32,036 nt of DNA from JBMYTN01 sp049604415 (GTDB lineage Bacteria > Pseudomonadota > Alphaproteobacteria > Rhodospirillales > Rhodospirillaceae): positions 1 through 32,036 of the forward strand of contig JBMYTN010000046.1 in the NCBI GenBank assembly GCA_049604415.1, read 5' to 3'. Made by a program: the position numbers and the translations under genes. The notes under the pieces were generated by a model, which was not told where the DNA came from, searched no databases, and worked only from the letters and a program-made list of their open reading frames with translations. This document shows, piece by piece, positions 1 to 7,469 of this stretch (positions are counted from its first letter, which is position 1; every line of letters begins with the position of its first letter).

Positions 1-142
1 GGCGTAGCCGAAACACGGAAGGCGTGGCAGGGGTTTGCGGAGCAAATGCCGAGAATGCCCTAGAGTGTTTCGGCGTAGCCGAAACACGGAAGGCGTGGCA
101 GGGGTTTGCGGAGCAAATGCCGAGAACGCCCGAGAGTGTCGC
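1..142. repeat. Tandem 71-bp REP-like palindromic repeat (two copies)
   Basis: Two adjacent copies (1-71 and 72-142) agree at 67 of 71 positions, and the first 55 are identical. At the junction, GTGTTTCGGC (65-74) and GCCGAAACAC (78-87) form a perfect 10-bp stem around GTA. Inside each copy, GGCGT-GGCA-(GGGG)-TTTGC-GGA-GCAAA-TGCC-(GAGA)-A(T/C)GCC forms a second bulged stem (21-59 and 92-130). One of the four differences turns a G:T pair in copy 1 into G:C in copy 2, which suggests the structure is maintained. Copy 1 begins at the window edge, so more copies may lie outside. No coding signal is seen here. It resembles dispersed extragenic palindromes, but I cannot assign it to a named family. 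Confidence 0.85.
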
Positions 143-170
143 AGCGATGTAGAAATGAGAAAGCGTATTG

Positions 171-198
171 GAGGGTCCCCACAAGGATGGGGACCCTC
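171..198 (-). terminator. Hairpin terminator after the pirin gene
   Basis: GAGGGTCCCC (171-180) and GGGGACCCTC (189-198) form a perfect 10-bp stem with an 8-nt loop, starting 16 bp beyond the minus-strand pirin stop. The downstream minus-strand sequence is only moderately T-rich (TTTCTCATTTC), so termination efficiency is uncertain. It probably ends the amidohydrolase-MFS-pirin unit. Confidence 0.7.
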
Positions 199-213
199 TC
201 ACCTATTCTAAAG

Positions 214-1146
214 TCAGGACCCGACTTTCATCTCGGGCAGGGGGATGAACTCTTCCTCATCGCCGGGCACTTTCGGGAAGCGGCCCTCTTTCCAATCCGC
301 CTTGGCTTGGTTCAACCGCTCCCGGCTGCTGGAGACAAAGTTCCACCATTTGATCCGGGGGCCATCCACCGGTGCCCCGCCGATTAGCGCCAGATGGGTC
401 GCCTCCAGGGCCTTGATCGGCACCTCAAGGCCGGTTTTCAGCACCAACATTTCGCCGGGTTCAAAGCGGGTGCCTGCGATCTCCACCGCACCGGTCAGCA
501 GATAGAGCGCGCGCTCCTCATGTTCAGCCGGAATGGTGACGGTTGCGCCGGGTTCGAAGGTCAGATCGACATAAAGGGTCGGGGAGTACACCGCGACCGG
601 CGAGGTTTCGCCCCAGGCCTCTCCGGCAACAATCAAGGCGGTGTAGCCCTCGCCTTCAATGCGGGGAATGTCCTCGGCTTTGACATGCTGGAAGGACGGG
701 TCGGCCTCTTCATGCTCCTTAGGCAGGGCCATCCACACCTGAAGACCGAACAGGGAGGTTTCCTTGCCAAGCAACCGATCCGGCGAGCGTTCCGAATGGA
801 CAATGCCCGATCCGGCGGTCATCCAATTCACCGCACCCGGTTGGATTTCTTGCGCATAGCCCAGGCTGTCCCGGTGCATGATCACTCCATCGACCAACCA
901 AGTCAGGGTGGCCAATCCAATATGCGGATGCGGCCGGACATTGATCGGCTGATCGGCGGCCAATGTCGCCGGACCCATTTGGTCAAAGAAAATGAACGGC
1001 CCCACGGTTTGGCGCTCCGGCGCGGGCAGCACCCGGCGGACGGTAAAATTGCCCAGATTGTGGTCTTGGGGCTGGATCACCAACTCGATGGGGTCGCAGG
1101 CCTCGGCAGCCTTACAGGCGGCGTCGGGGGCGGGGTGCCAGCTCAT
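214..1146 (-). CDS. Pirin family protein (bicupin)
   Basis: A 310-residue cupin-fold protein of the pirin family. The N-terminal cupin carries the expected metal ligands: His73 and His75 in RPHPHIG, and His117 and Glu119 in GSGIVHSER. Pirins bind Fe(II); some have quercetin 2,3-dioxygenase activity and others act as redox-sensitive cofactors, so the substrate here is unknown. The C-terminal half (about residues 180-290) is the second cupin. The start ATG overlaps the stop of the upstream MFS gene in an ATGA arrangement, indicating translational coupling. A hairpin follows 16 bp after the stop. It is a different subfamily from the pirin at 5663-6364, with a longer protein and a different N-terminal region. 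Confidence 0.93.
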   Translation of the reverse strand: MSWHPAPDAACKAAEACDPIELVIQPQDHNLGNFTVRRVLPAPERQTVGPFIFFDQMGPATLAADQPINVRPHPHIGLATLTWLVDGVIMHRDSLGYAQEIQPGAVNWMTAGSGIVHSERSPDRLLGKETSLFGLQVWMALPKEHEEADPSFQHVKAEDIPRIEGEGYTALIVAGEAWGETSPVAVYSPTLYVDLTFEPGATVTIPAEHEERALYLLTGAVEIAGTRFEPGEMLVLKTGLEVPIKALEATHLALIGGAPVDGPRIKWWNFVSSSRERLNQAKADWKEGRFPKVPGDEEEFIPLPEMKVGS

Positions 1147-2861
1147 GGGCGCTCTCCTTGATCGGTGGCGACGGGCGTCTCGGCTCCGGGGTCAGGGGGC
1201 TGGCCGGAGGGTGCCTCGGGGTGGTGCTCCGCAGTCATATGGTGTGTGATGAGCGGATCGGTACCCGGGGCCAGATGGTCACGCAGCTGTTTCTGGATTG
1301 CCCGGTCATCGCCGGTCACCCGGGCATGGTGGCGCAAATGCTGCTGCCAGGACGCCTCAAACCACAGCTCGGTGAACCGGGTTGGGTCCTCCGCATTGCG
1401 CATCAGGCTCCAATTGAACGCCCCTTGGCGCTGTCGGGCGTGCCGCAATGTCTCCATCAGGGCCAGGAAGGCCGTCTCCTGGTCCATTGGGACCTGATAA
1501 ACGATCTGGATCATCACCGGGCCATGGTCCTGTTGCTCGGACAAGGAGGGGTCGAGCACCGGCTCGGGCCAATGCATCGAGGGCGTCAGGTCCAACCCCT
1601 CAGCGCGTTGCAGCTTGGCCCGCCAAGTCACTGGGATCAGCAACACCGCGCCAATGGCCGAAGCCACCAAGGCGGTTTCCAGGGACCAGCTGTCCGCCAC
1701 CTTGCCCCAGACCAGACTGCCCAGCGACATGGCCCCGAAAAATACGGTCAGGAAGATCGAGAGCCCCCGGGCGCGCACCCATTCCGGCAAGGCGGTCTGC
1801 ACCGACACATGCAGGCTGGAGAGCACCGCAATCCAGGACGCTCCGGCCAGGGCCGAGACCAGCACAGCCGCCCAAGTCGGCGGGGAGAGGGCAAAGGTCA
1901 GCAGCGCCAAAGCCGTGCCGATGGTGCCCAAGGCCACGGTTTTGTCTGCCCCAAGCCGGGCGCGGATTTTCGGCAGGATCAACGCGCCGCCCACAGCCCC
2001 AGCCCCGACACTGGCCAGCAGCAGACCATAGAGGGTGGCCCCGCCTTGCAGCATCTCCCGGGCGATCAGCGGCAGCATGGCCCAATAGGCGCTGGCGAAG
2101 GCAAAGAACCCGGCGGCCCGCATCAGGCTGTTTTGTATCGGGCGGCTGTGCAGGGCATAGCGCAGGCCGGAGATCACCGCATGGCTGACGCTTTCTGCGG
2201 GTAGGGTCTTGGCGGTGGTCGGGGCGGGCCGCCACCACAGCAGCGCCAGGATGATGGCAACAAAGCTGAGCGCATTGGCGGCAAAGGGCGAGGCCAAGCC
2301 CAAGGCGATGATCAGGAATCCGGCCAGGGCCGGGCCAATGGCGCGGCTGACATTGATCCCCATGGAGTTCAGTGCAATGGCGGCAGGCAGCATCGGCTTG
2401 CCCACCAGGCTGGGGACAATGGCCTGCCAGGCTGGGGCCTGGAATGCCGCCCCGGTGCCCAGCAGGAAAGTCATGGCCACCAAAAGCCCCGGTGTGACCA
2501 ACTCCAGCGCCACAGCCACCGCCAGCAAGGTGGCGATCACGCCCATGAACAGATTGACCAGGATCAGCAATTTGCGCCGGTCGACAATATCGGCAATGGC
2601 CCCGGCCAGCAGGGCAAACAAAAAGATCGGGGCCGTGGTCGCGGCCTGGACCAGAGCCACCACCAGCGGCGAGGGCGACAGCTCGGTCATCAGCCAGCCT
2701 GCCCCGACATCATGCATCCAGGTGCCGATATTGGAGATCACGGTTGCCCCCCACAGCACCAGGAAGGCGCGCTGGGAAAACGGTGCCCAGGGACCGCTTT
2801 TCTGCGGGGGTGGAGCGGCTTGCGGGGAAGCCGGTGTGGCAGGGGAGGCGGAAGCGGTCAT
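1143..2861 (-). CDS. MFS transporter (MFS_3/EntS-like) with C-terminal monooxygenase-like domain
   Basis: A 572-residue inner-membrane protein. Residues about 25-425 contain roughly 12 hydrophobic segments with the MFS loop 2-3 region (GAIADIVDRRKLL), matching the MFS_3 'transmembrane secretion effector' family that includes the enterobactin exporter EntS. Residues about 450-540 form a soluble region, including VMIQIVYQVP and RFTELWFEASWQQHL. It looks like an antibiotic-biosynthesis-monooxygenase-like ferredoxin fold, which often accompanies this subfamily. A Pro-rich N-terminal tail precedes the first helix. An AAAGGA Shine-Dalgarno lies about 10 nt before the ATG. The gene sits 48 bp after the amidohydrolase and overlaps the pirin by 4 bp, so the three are probably co-transcribed. 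The substrate cannot be told from sequence; drug or metabolite efflux is the general expectation. Confidence 0.9.
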   Translation of the reverse strand: MTASASPATPASPQAAPPPQKSGPWAPFSQRAFLVLWGATVISNIGTWMHDVGAGWLMTELSPSPLVVALVQAATTAPIFLFALLAGAIADIVDRRKLLILVNLFMGVIATLLAVAVALELVTPGLLVAMTFLLGTGAAFQAPAWQAIVPSLVGKPMLPAAIALNSMGINVSRAIGPALAGFLIIALGLASPFAANALSFVAIILALLWWRPAPTTAKTLPAESVSHAVISGLRYALHSRPIQNSLMRAAGFFAFASAYWAMLPLIAREMLQGGATLYGLLLASVGAGAVGGALILPKIRARLGADKTVALGTIGTALALLTFALSPPTWAAVLVSALAGASWIAVLSSLHVSVQTALPEWVRARGLSIFLTVFFGAMSLGSLVWGKVADSWSLETALVASAIGAVLLIPVTWRAKLQRAEGLDLTPSMHWPEPVLDPSLSEQQDHGPVMIQIVYQVPMDQETAFLALMETLRHARQRQGAFNWSLMRNAEDPTRFTELWFEASWQQHLRHHARVTGDDRAIQKQLRDHLAPGTDPLITHHMTAEHHPEAPSGQPPDPGAETPVATDQGERP

Positions 2862-2909
2862 GCCACCGGATCCTTTGCGGCGCGAAGGGTTAAAGGGGGA
2901 TATGGGTGC

Positions 2910-4787
2910 TTAAACGGCAAAACAGGAGCAGCCCAACGCGCCCCAAAAGGCGGTGCGATCCGCCACCGGGATCGGGTTGGCCCAGGCGATGCCATGGTCA
3001 TGGCCGTGAACGCCACAGGCATTGCCGCAGGCGTCATGGCAAGCCCCCGCCGCCGCTTGATTTTCGCCACGCTGGGCCGGGGTCGGCTCCAGGGCCACCG
3101 GACTCCAGGAGGGGCTCGCCGGGGGCAAAGGCGGGGCCAGATCGGCATAATCGCCGCTGCCATGGACGATCCTGCCCCCCATCAAGGTCAGCTCGGCGGT
3201 GATCTGCCGGATCTCTTGCGGCGGGATCGCCAGGTAATCTGCCGACAGCACCGCCAGATCCGCATACATGCCCCTGGCCAGGGTGCCTTTGACATCAGCC
3301 TCGCCGGAGAACCAGGCCGAACCCTGGGTCCAGATCCGCAAAGCATCCTCGCGGCTAAGCACATTGTCATCGTCATAGAGCGGCAGCCCGCCAACCGTCT
3401 GCCCAGTGGTCAGCCAGAACAGCGCCACCCAGGGATCATAGGACGCCACCCGGGTGGCATCGGTGCCACCGCCCACGGGAACCTCCATCGCCAGCATTTT
3501 GCCGATGGGTGGCGTGGCTTTGGCGGCCTCCTGCCCATAGCGGTCGACGAAGTATTCGCCTTGGAAGGCCATGCGGTGCTGGGTGGCGATGCCACCGCCC
3601 AACGCCTTGATCCTCTCAATATTGCGCTCCGAGATGGTCTCGGCATGGTCGATGATGAAGCGGGTTTCAAAAGGCTGTCGGCCATTGACCCGCTCAAACA
3701 CCCCCAAAAAGCGGTCAATGGTTTCGTCATAGGTGGCGTGGATGCGGAACGGCCATTTGTGTTCCGCCAACAGGGCGACAATGGGGTCCAGCTCGGCTTC
3801 CATATGCGGGGCCGGATCGGGGCGCGGCTCCAGGAAGTTTTCGAAATCGGCGGCGGACCAGGCCAGGTTTTCTCCAGCCCCATTCATCCGCAGCCTATCG
3901 TCTCCGGCCCCAGGCTCGGTGATCTGAACCCAGCGTTCATAGTCGGACAATTCAGAACCGGCTTTCTGCGCAAACAGGTTATAGGCCACCCGGACCGTTA
4001 AGGCCTCGTCCTCATGCAGGCGGCGGATGACGTCATAATCTTCCGGATAGTTTTGGCCGCCCCCGCCCGCATCGATCACCGAGGTGATGCCCAGCCGGTT
4101 CATCTCCCGCATATAATGCCGGGTCGAGTTGATCTGATCCTCCAGCGGCAGTTTCGGGCCTTGGGCCAAGGTGGAATAGAGGATCAGGGCCGAGGGCTTG
4201 GCCACCAGCAGGCCGGTGGGGTTGCCCTGGGCGTCGCGTTCGATCTCGCCACCCGGTGGGTTGGGGGTGTCCTTGGTGAAGCCCAGGACAGTGAGGGCGG
4301 CGCGGTTCAGCAGCGCCCGGCCATAGAGATGGAGAATAAACACCGGCGTTTCCGGTGCTGCGGCGTTGATTTCTGCAAGGCTCGGCATCCGGCGTTCGGC
4401 AAATTGGAACTCGGACCAGCCGCCGACCACCCGGACCCATTGCGGGGCCGGGGTGCGTTCGGCTTGGGCCTTGAGCAGCGCCAACGCATCGGCCAGGGAG
4501 GGGATGTTTTCCCAGCGCAGTTCCTGATTAAAGCTCAGGCCGCCCCGGATCAGATGGGTGTGGCTGTCATTCAAGCCCGGGATCACCCGGCGTCCATCCA
4601 AATCGATCAGGATCGTTTGTGGCCCACAATGGGCCATCATCTCCTCCCCGGTCCCCCGATCCAGGACCTTGCCATTGGCCAGGGCGATGGCTTGGGCTTC
4701 GGGGCAGCTGGGGTCCAAGGTGGTGATCCGCCCATTGCGCAAGATCAGATCGGCGGTGGCCGGGGCGGTTGGATCGGAGATGGTCAT
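2910..4787 (-). CDS. Amidohydrolase family protein (YtcJ-like, amidohydrolase_3)
   Basis: A 625-residue metal-dependent hydrolase of the amidohydrolase superfamily. The N-terminal beta-sandwich (LILRNGRITTLD) leads into the first metal motif NDSHTHL (His76, His78). Later conserved pieces are IHATYDETIDRFL, FIIDHAETIS, and a C-terminal GGTDATRVASYDPW and ADLAVLSADYL. This subgroup includes N-substituted formamide deformylase and many uncharacterised enzymes, so the substrate is open. An unusual Cys/His-rich tail begins near residue 581 (CHDACGNACGVHGHDHG) and ends in a GALGCSCFAV-type terminus, which may bind metal. The start is supported by GGGAG 7-8 nt upstream. A strong terminator lies between it and the isochorismatase-like gene upstream. 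Confidence 0.9.
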   Translation of the reverse strand: MTISDPTAPATADLILRNGRITTLDPSCPEAQAIALANGKVLDRGTGEEMMAHCGPQTILIDLDGRRVIPGLNDSHTHLIRGGLSFNQELRWENIPSLADALALLKAQAERTPAPQWVRVVGGWSEFQFAERRMPSLAEINAAAPETPVFILHLYGRALLNRAALTVLGFTKDTPNPPGGEIERDAQGNPTGLLVAKPSALILYSTLAQGPKLPLEDQINSTRHYMREMNRLGITSVIDAGGGGQNYPEDYDVIRRLHEDEALTVRVAYNLFAQKAGSELSDYERWVQITEPGAGDDRLRMNGAGENLAWSAADFENFLEPRPDPAPHMEAELDPIVALLAEHKWPFRIHATYDETIDRFLGVFERVNGRQPFETRFIIDHAETISERNIERIKALGGGIATQHRMAFQGEYFVDRYGQEAAKATPPIGKMLAMEVPVGGGTDATRVASYDPWVALFWLTTGQTVGGLPLYDDDNVLSREDALRIWTQGSAWFSGEADVKGTLARGMYADLAVLSADYLAIPPQEIRQITAELTLMGGRIVHGSGDYADLAPPLPPASPSWSPVALEPTPAQRGENQAAAGACHDACGNACGVHGHDHGIAWANPIPVADRTAFWGALGCSCFAV

Positions 4788-4813
4788 GGGCGGACTCCCA
4801 GCACATGGAGCGC

Positions 4814-4858
4814 AAAAAAGAGGGGGGAGGGGCGCTCCGCAGACTGCGGAGCACCCCT
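4814..4858 (-). terminator. Rho-independent terminator after the isochorismatase-like gene
   Basis: On the minus strand, AGGGG-x-GCTCCGCA pairs with TGCGGAGC-x-CCCCT (4828-4858) with one internal mismatch and a 3-nt loop. It is followed by a C-run and six T's (complement of 4814-4819). It lies 21 bp after the hydrolase stop and only about 26 bp before the amidohydrolase start. Confidence 0.88.
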
Positions 4859-4879
4859 ATGGCAGGACGAGGCCGTGGC

Positions 4880-5581
4880 CTAGGCGGCTGGTTTGGGGAT
4901 GGTGGTGCCGGGAACGGGATCCAGGGTCGGGCCGTGGGTTACCCGTTCTGGAGCCTTGTGGACCATGGTGTAGCAATAATCGACACCCATCCCGTACGCG
5001 CCAGAATGCTCCTTCACCAGATCCATCACCGCGTCATAGCTGTCCCGCTTGGCCCAGTCGCGCTGCCATTCCAGCAAGACCTGTTGCCACGTCACCGGGA
5101 TGATGCCCGCCTGGATCATGCGCTGCATGGCCATGTCATGGGCTTCCTGGGTGGTGCCGCCCGACGCATCGGCGACCATGTAAATCTCATAGCCACCTTC
5201 CAAGGCGGCGCTCAGGGCAAAAGTGGTGTTGCAGACTTCGGTCCAGAGCCCGGAGACAATGACCTTATTGCGCCCTGCAGCGGCCAGGGCGTCGCGGACC
5301 TTCTGGTCATCCCAGCTGTTCATGGAGGTCCGCTCTAGGATCGGCTTGTCCGGGAACACGCCCAGCAGTTCCGGATAGGTGTAGCCGGAGAACACCTCGG
5401 TCTCGACCGTGGTGATGATGGTCGGGATGTCAAAAATCTTCGCCGCCTTGGCCAGACCGACGGTGTTGTTCTTCAGGGTTTGGCGGTCGATGGACTGCAC
5501 GCCAAAGGCCATTTGCGGCTGGTGATCGATAAAGATCAGTTGGCAATTGTCTGGCGTCAGCACTTCAAGCTTGGAGGACAT
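4880..5581 (-). CDS. Isochorismatase-fold cysteine hydrolase (YcaC-like)
   Basis: A 233-residue cysteine hydrolase that aligns along its length with YcaC-type proteins. Asp19 (FIDHQ), Arg84 (ERTSMNSWDD) and the nucleophile Cys117 (GLWTEVCN) form the expected active-site set. The VADASGG segment and the C-terminal WQQVLLEWQRDWA are also typical of the YcaC group. Members cleave amide or related bonds, but YcaC's own substrate is unknown, so isochorismate hydrolysis should not be assumed. A GGAG ribosome-binding site lies 9 nt before the ATG. Hairpins flank the gene on both sides (5622-5652 upstream, 4828-4858 downstream), so it may be transcribed on its own or by read-through from the YhaK-like pirin. 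Confidence 0.92.
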   Translation of the reverse strand: MSSKLEVLTPDNCQLIFIDHQPQMAFGVQSIDRQTLKNNTVGLAKAAKIFDIPTIITTVETEVFSGYTYPELLGVFPDKPILERTSMNSWDDQKVRDALAAAGRNKVIVSGLWTEVCNTTFALSAALEGGYEIYMVADASGGTTQEAHDMAMQRMIQAGIIPVTWQQVLLEWQRDWAKRDSYDAVMDLVKEHSGAYGMGVDYCYTMVHKAPERVTHGPTLDPVPGTTIPKPAA

Positions 5582-5621
5582 CGGGGAAAGCTCCGGGTCA
5601 TTGGCGGTGAGGGGATATGGA

Positions 5622-5652
5622 AAGACCCACGACTTCGGTGGCCGTGGGTCTT
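5622..5652 (-). terminator. Hairpin terminator after the YhaK-like pirin
   Basis: AAGACCCACG (5622-5631) and CGTGGGTCTT (5643-5652) form a perfect 10-bp stem, 10 bp after the pirin stop. The minus-strand sequence after it (TCTTTCC) is only weakly T-rich. It could reduce rather than abolish read-through into the downstream hydrolase. Confidence 0.7.
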
Positions 5653-5662
5653 GTGATCGGCT

Positions 5663-6364
5663 TTAGGCGACCATGTCGAAGATTAGGATTTCGGAGGCCT
5701 TGCCGTCCGACACATCGATCTTATCGGTGGACCGGATCGCCAGGCCGTCGCCCTGGGACAGGGTCTGGCCATTGACGGTGACATCACCCCGGGCCACCTG
5801 GACCCAGGCAATGCGGCCCGCTTCGATGGGCAGGGAGGCTTGCTCATCCGCATCGAACAGCCCGGCATAGAGATTGACGTCCTGGTGAATTTTCACCGAG
5901 CCATCTCGGCCATCGGCGGACCCGACCAGCCGCAGCTTGCCGCGTTTTTCCGTCGTCGGGAAATTGCGCTGCTCATAGCTGGGCGACAGGCCATCCTGTT
6001 CCGGCAAGATCCAGATCTGCAGGAAATGCACCGGATCGGTCTTGGAGTGGTTGAACTCGCTATGCCGGATGCCGCGCCCTGCGGTCATGCGCTGGACTTC
6101 ACCGGGGCGGATAACCTCGCCGGTGCCCAAGGTGTCCTTGTGCTCCAGCGCGCCATCCAACACATAGGAAATGATCTCCATATTGGCGTGGCCATGGGTG
6201 TCAAACCCGGTGCCGGGGGTGACCTTGTCCTCATTGATCACCCGCAGCGGACCAAAGCCCATATGCTTGGGATCAAAATAGTGACCAAAGGAAAACGTGT
6301 GGCGGCTGTCCAGCCAACCAAAGTTGGCGCGACCCCGGGCATCTGATTGGCGAATGCTCTGCAT
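5663..6364 (-). CDS. Pirin family protein (YhaK-like)
   Basis: A 233-residue pirin, the same length as E. coli YhaK. It starts with MQSIRQSDARG and has the YhaK-type motifs HTFSFGHYFD and THGHANMEIISYVLDG. Metal ligands are His57, His59, His101 and Glu103 (RHSEF). The frame stays open upstream to 6667, but the chosen ATG has an AGGAG ribosome-binding site 8 nt away and a longer form would run into the divergent LysR gene. The family is linked to redox or quinol/aromatic stress, and in E. coli the gene neighbours the LysR regulator YhaJ. The same pairing is seen here, so control by the divergent regulator is likely. Which small molecule it acts on is unknown. Confidence 0.93.
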   Translation of the reverse strand: MQSIRQSDARGRANFGWLDSRHTFSFGHYFDPKHMGFGPLRVINEDKVTPGTGFDTHGHANMEIISYVLDGALEHKDTLGTGEVIRPGEVQRMTAGRGIRHSEFNHSKTDPVHFLQIWILPEQDGLSPSYEQRNFPTTEKRGKLRLVGSADGRDGSVKIHQDVNLYAGLFDADEQASLPIEAGRIAWVQVARGDVTVNGQTLSQGDGLAIRSTDKIDVSDGKASEILIFDMVA

Positions 6365-6444
6365 CTTTCTGCTCCTGTTTCGTGCGGTTGTGCATTGACA
6401 GGAAGATGAGCCTCCCGTGATAGTCAAACAATAAGCACCCAAGA

Positions 6445-6473
6445 AGACAGATTGTCTCGTTTTGTGCGACAAT
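6445..6473. promoter_or_regulatory. Probable LysR-type operator between pirin and LysR genes
   Basis: The 124-bp divergent gap (6365-6488) holds two overlapping dyads: AGACA-GAT-TGTCT (6445-6457) and ATTGTC-N11-GACAAT (6451-6456 and 6468-6473). Both are perfect. LysR-type regulators typically bind interrupted dyads (T-N11-A) near their own divergent promoters, so this is the best operator candidate. It lies 15 bp before the LysR start and about 80 bp before the pirin start. I did not find convincing -35/-10 pairs. Confidence 0.6.
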
Positions 6474-6488
6474 GCTGTGAGGCCCCCG

Positions 6489-7391
6489 ATGGATAAATTT
6501 GCCGCCCTGAAAGCCTTTGTGTCTGTGGTTGAGCAAGGCGGCTTTGCGCCCGCTGCTCGGCTGATGCGGATGTCACGCTCGGCGGTCAATCGCATGGTCA
6601 TAGAGCTGGAGGACAGCTTAGGGGTCCAGCTGCTGGCGCGGACCACCAGGCGGGTCTCGCCCACCACCTCGGGCCGGGAATTCTATGTCAAAGCCAAAAC
6701 CATCTTAGAGGATCTGGAGGCCGCTGAGCATGAGCTGGGGGCGACGGAAAACAAGGCGCTGGGGCAGCTGCGGATCAACGCGCCGATGTCCTTTGGCGTC
6801 GCCCATTTGGGACCCGCAGTTTGCGACTTTATGGCGCAAAACAGTGATGTGCGGATCGAGCTGGAGCTCAATGACAGCTTCATCAACATCATCGAGAATG
6901 GTTATGACCTGACCGTGCGCATTGCCGAGCCGCAGGAAGACACCACTTTGGTTGATTTCAGGATCTGCGAAATTCCCCGGGTTCTGGTCGCCGCCCCGGC
7001 ATTTCTCGACCGCCATGGCGCGCCGGATCATCCCCGCGATCTGCGCGATATCCCTTGCCTGGATTACGGCAATCTGGAGGGCGGACGGACTTGGCGTCTG
7101 GCCACCGAAGGCGAAACCGTTGGTGTGCGCCCAACCTCTATTTTGTGCTCCAACAATGGCGATGTGCTGCGCCATGCGGCCATGGAAGGCCTTGGTGTGA
7201 CCATGTTGCCGCTCTTCCTGGTTTCGAAAGATTTGCAGGTCGGACGACTGACGCAGGTGCTGCCGGACTATCAGCCACCGATGATCATGCTGATGGCGAC
7301 CTATCCGGCCCGGCGGCATTTGTCCCTGAAAGTCCGCCTGTTCACTGATTTTTTGATTGAGCGCTTTGGCGATACAGCCAAGTGGCAATAA
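6489..7391 (+). CDS. LysR-family transcriptional regulator
   Basis: A 300-residue regulator. The N-terminal winged helix-turn-helix (residues about 3-60) includes FAPAARLMRMSRSAVNRMV and RTTRRVSPTTSG, followed by the linker helix and a periplasmic-binding-protein-like effector domain. The start at ATG 6489 is preferred over one nine codons upstream because GTGAGG lies 6 nt before it and the HTH then begins at the normal distance. It is divergent from the YhaK-like pirin, so it probably controls that gene and itself through the dyad in the gap. The inducer is unknown; YhaJ-like regulators respond to aromatic or quinol compounds, which is only a hint here. Confidence 0.95.
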   Translation: MDKFAALKAFVSVVEQGGFAPAARLMRMSRSAVNRMVIELEDSLGVQLLARTTRRVSPTTSGREFYVKAKTILEDLEAAEHELGATENKALGQLRINAPMSFGVAHLGPAVCDFMAQNSDVRIELELNDSFINIIENGYDLTVRIAEPQEDTTLVDFRICEIPRVLVAAPAFLDRHGAPDHPRDLRDIPCLDYGNLEGGRTWRLATEGETVGVRPTSILCSNNGDVLRHAAMEGLGVTMLPLFLVSKDLQVGRLTQVLPDYQPPMIMLMATYPARRHLSLKVRLFTDFLIERFGDTAKWQ

Positions 7392-7469
7392 TGTTTAAGA
7401 AATGAGTGTGTTTGAACGTTAGTGCCCGTATATGGTCTCTGTCGGACGGGGTTGGATCGGGAGAGATCA

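Noticed and set aside
1..142. CRISPR array
   Set aside because: The two 71-bp units are directly adjacent with no spacer sequences, and no cas gene is present.
4880..5581. Annotation as a true isochorismatase (siderophore biosynthesis)
   Set aside because: The sequence follows the YcaC subgroup, and no isochorismate or siderophore genes lie nearby.
6365..6667. N-terminal extension of the YhaK-like pirin by about 101 codons
   Set aside because: It would overlap the divergent LysR gene, and the inner ATG has an AGGAG ribosome-binding site and gives the normal family length.
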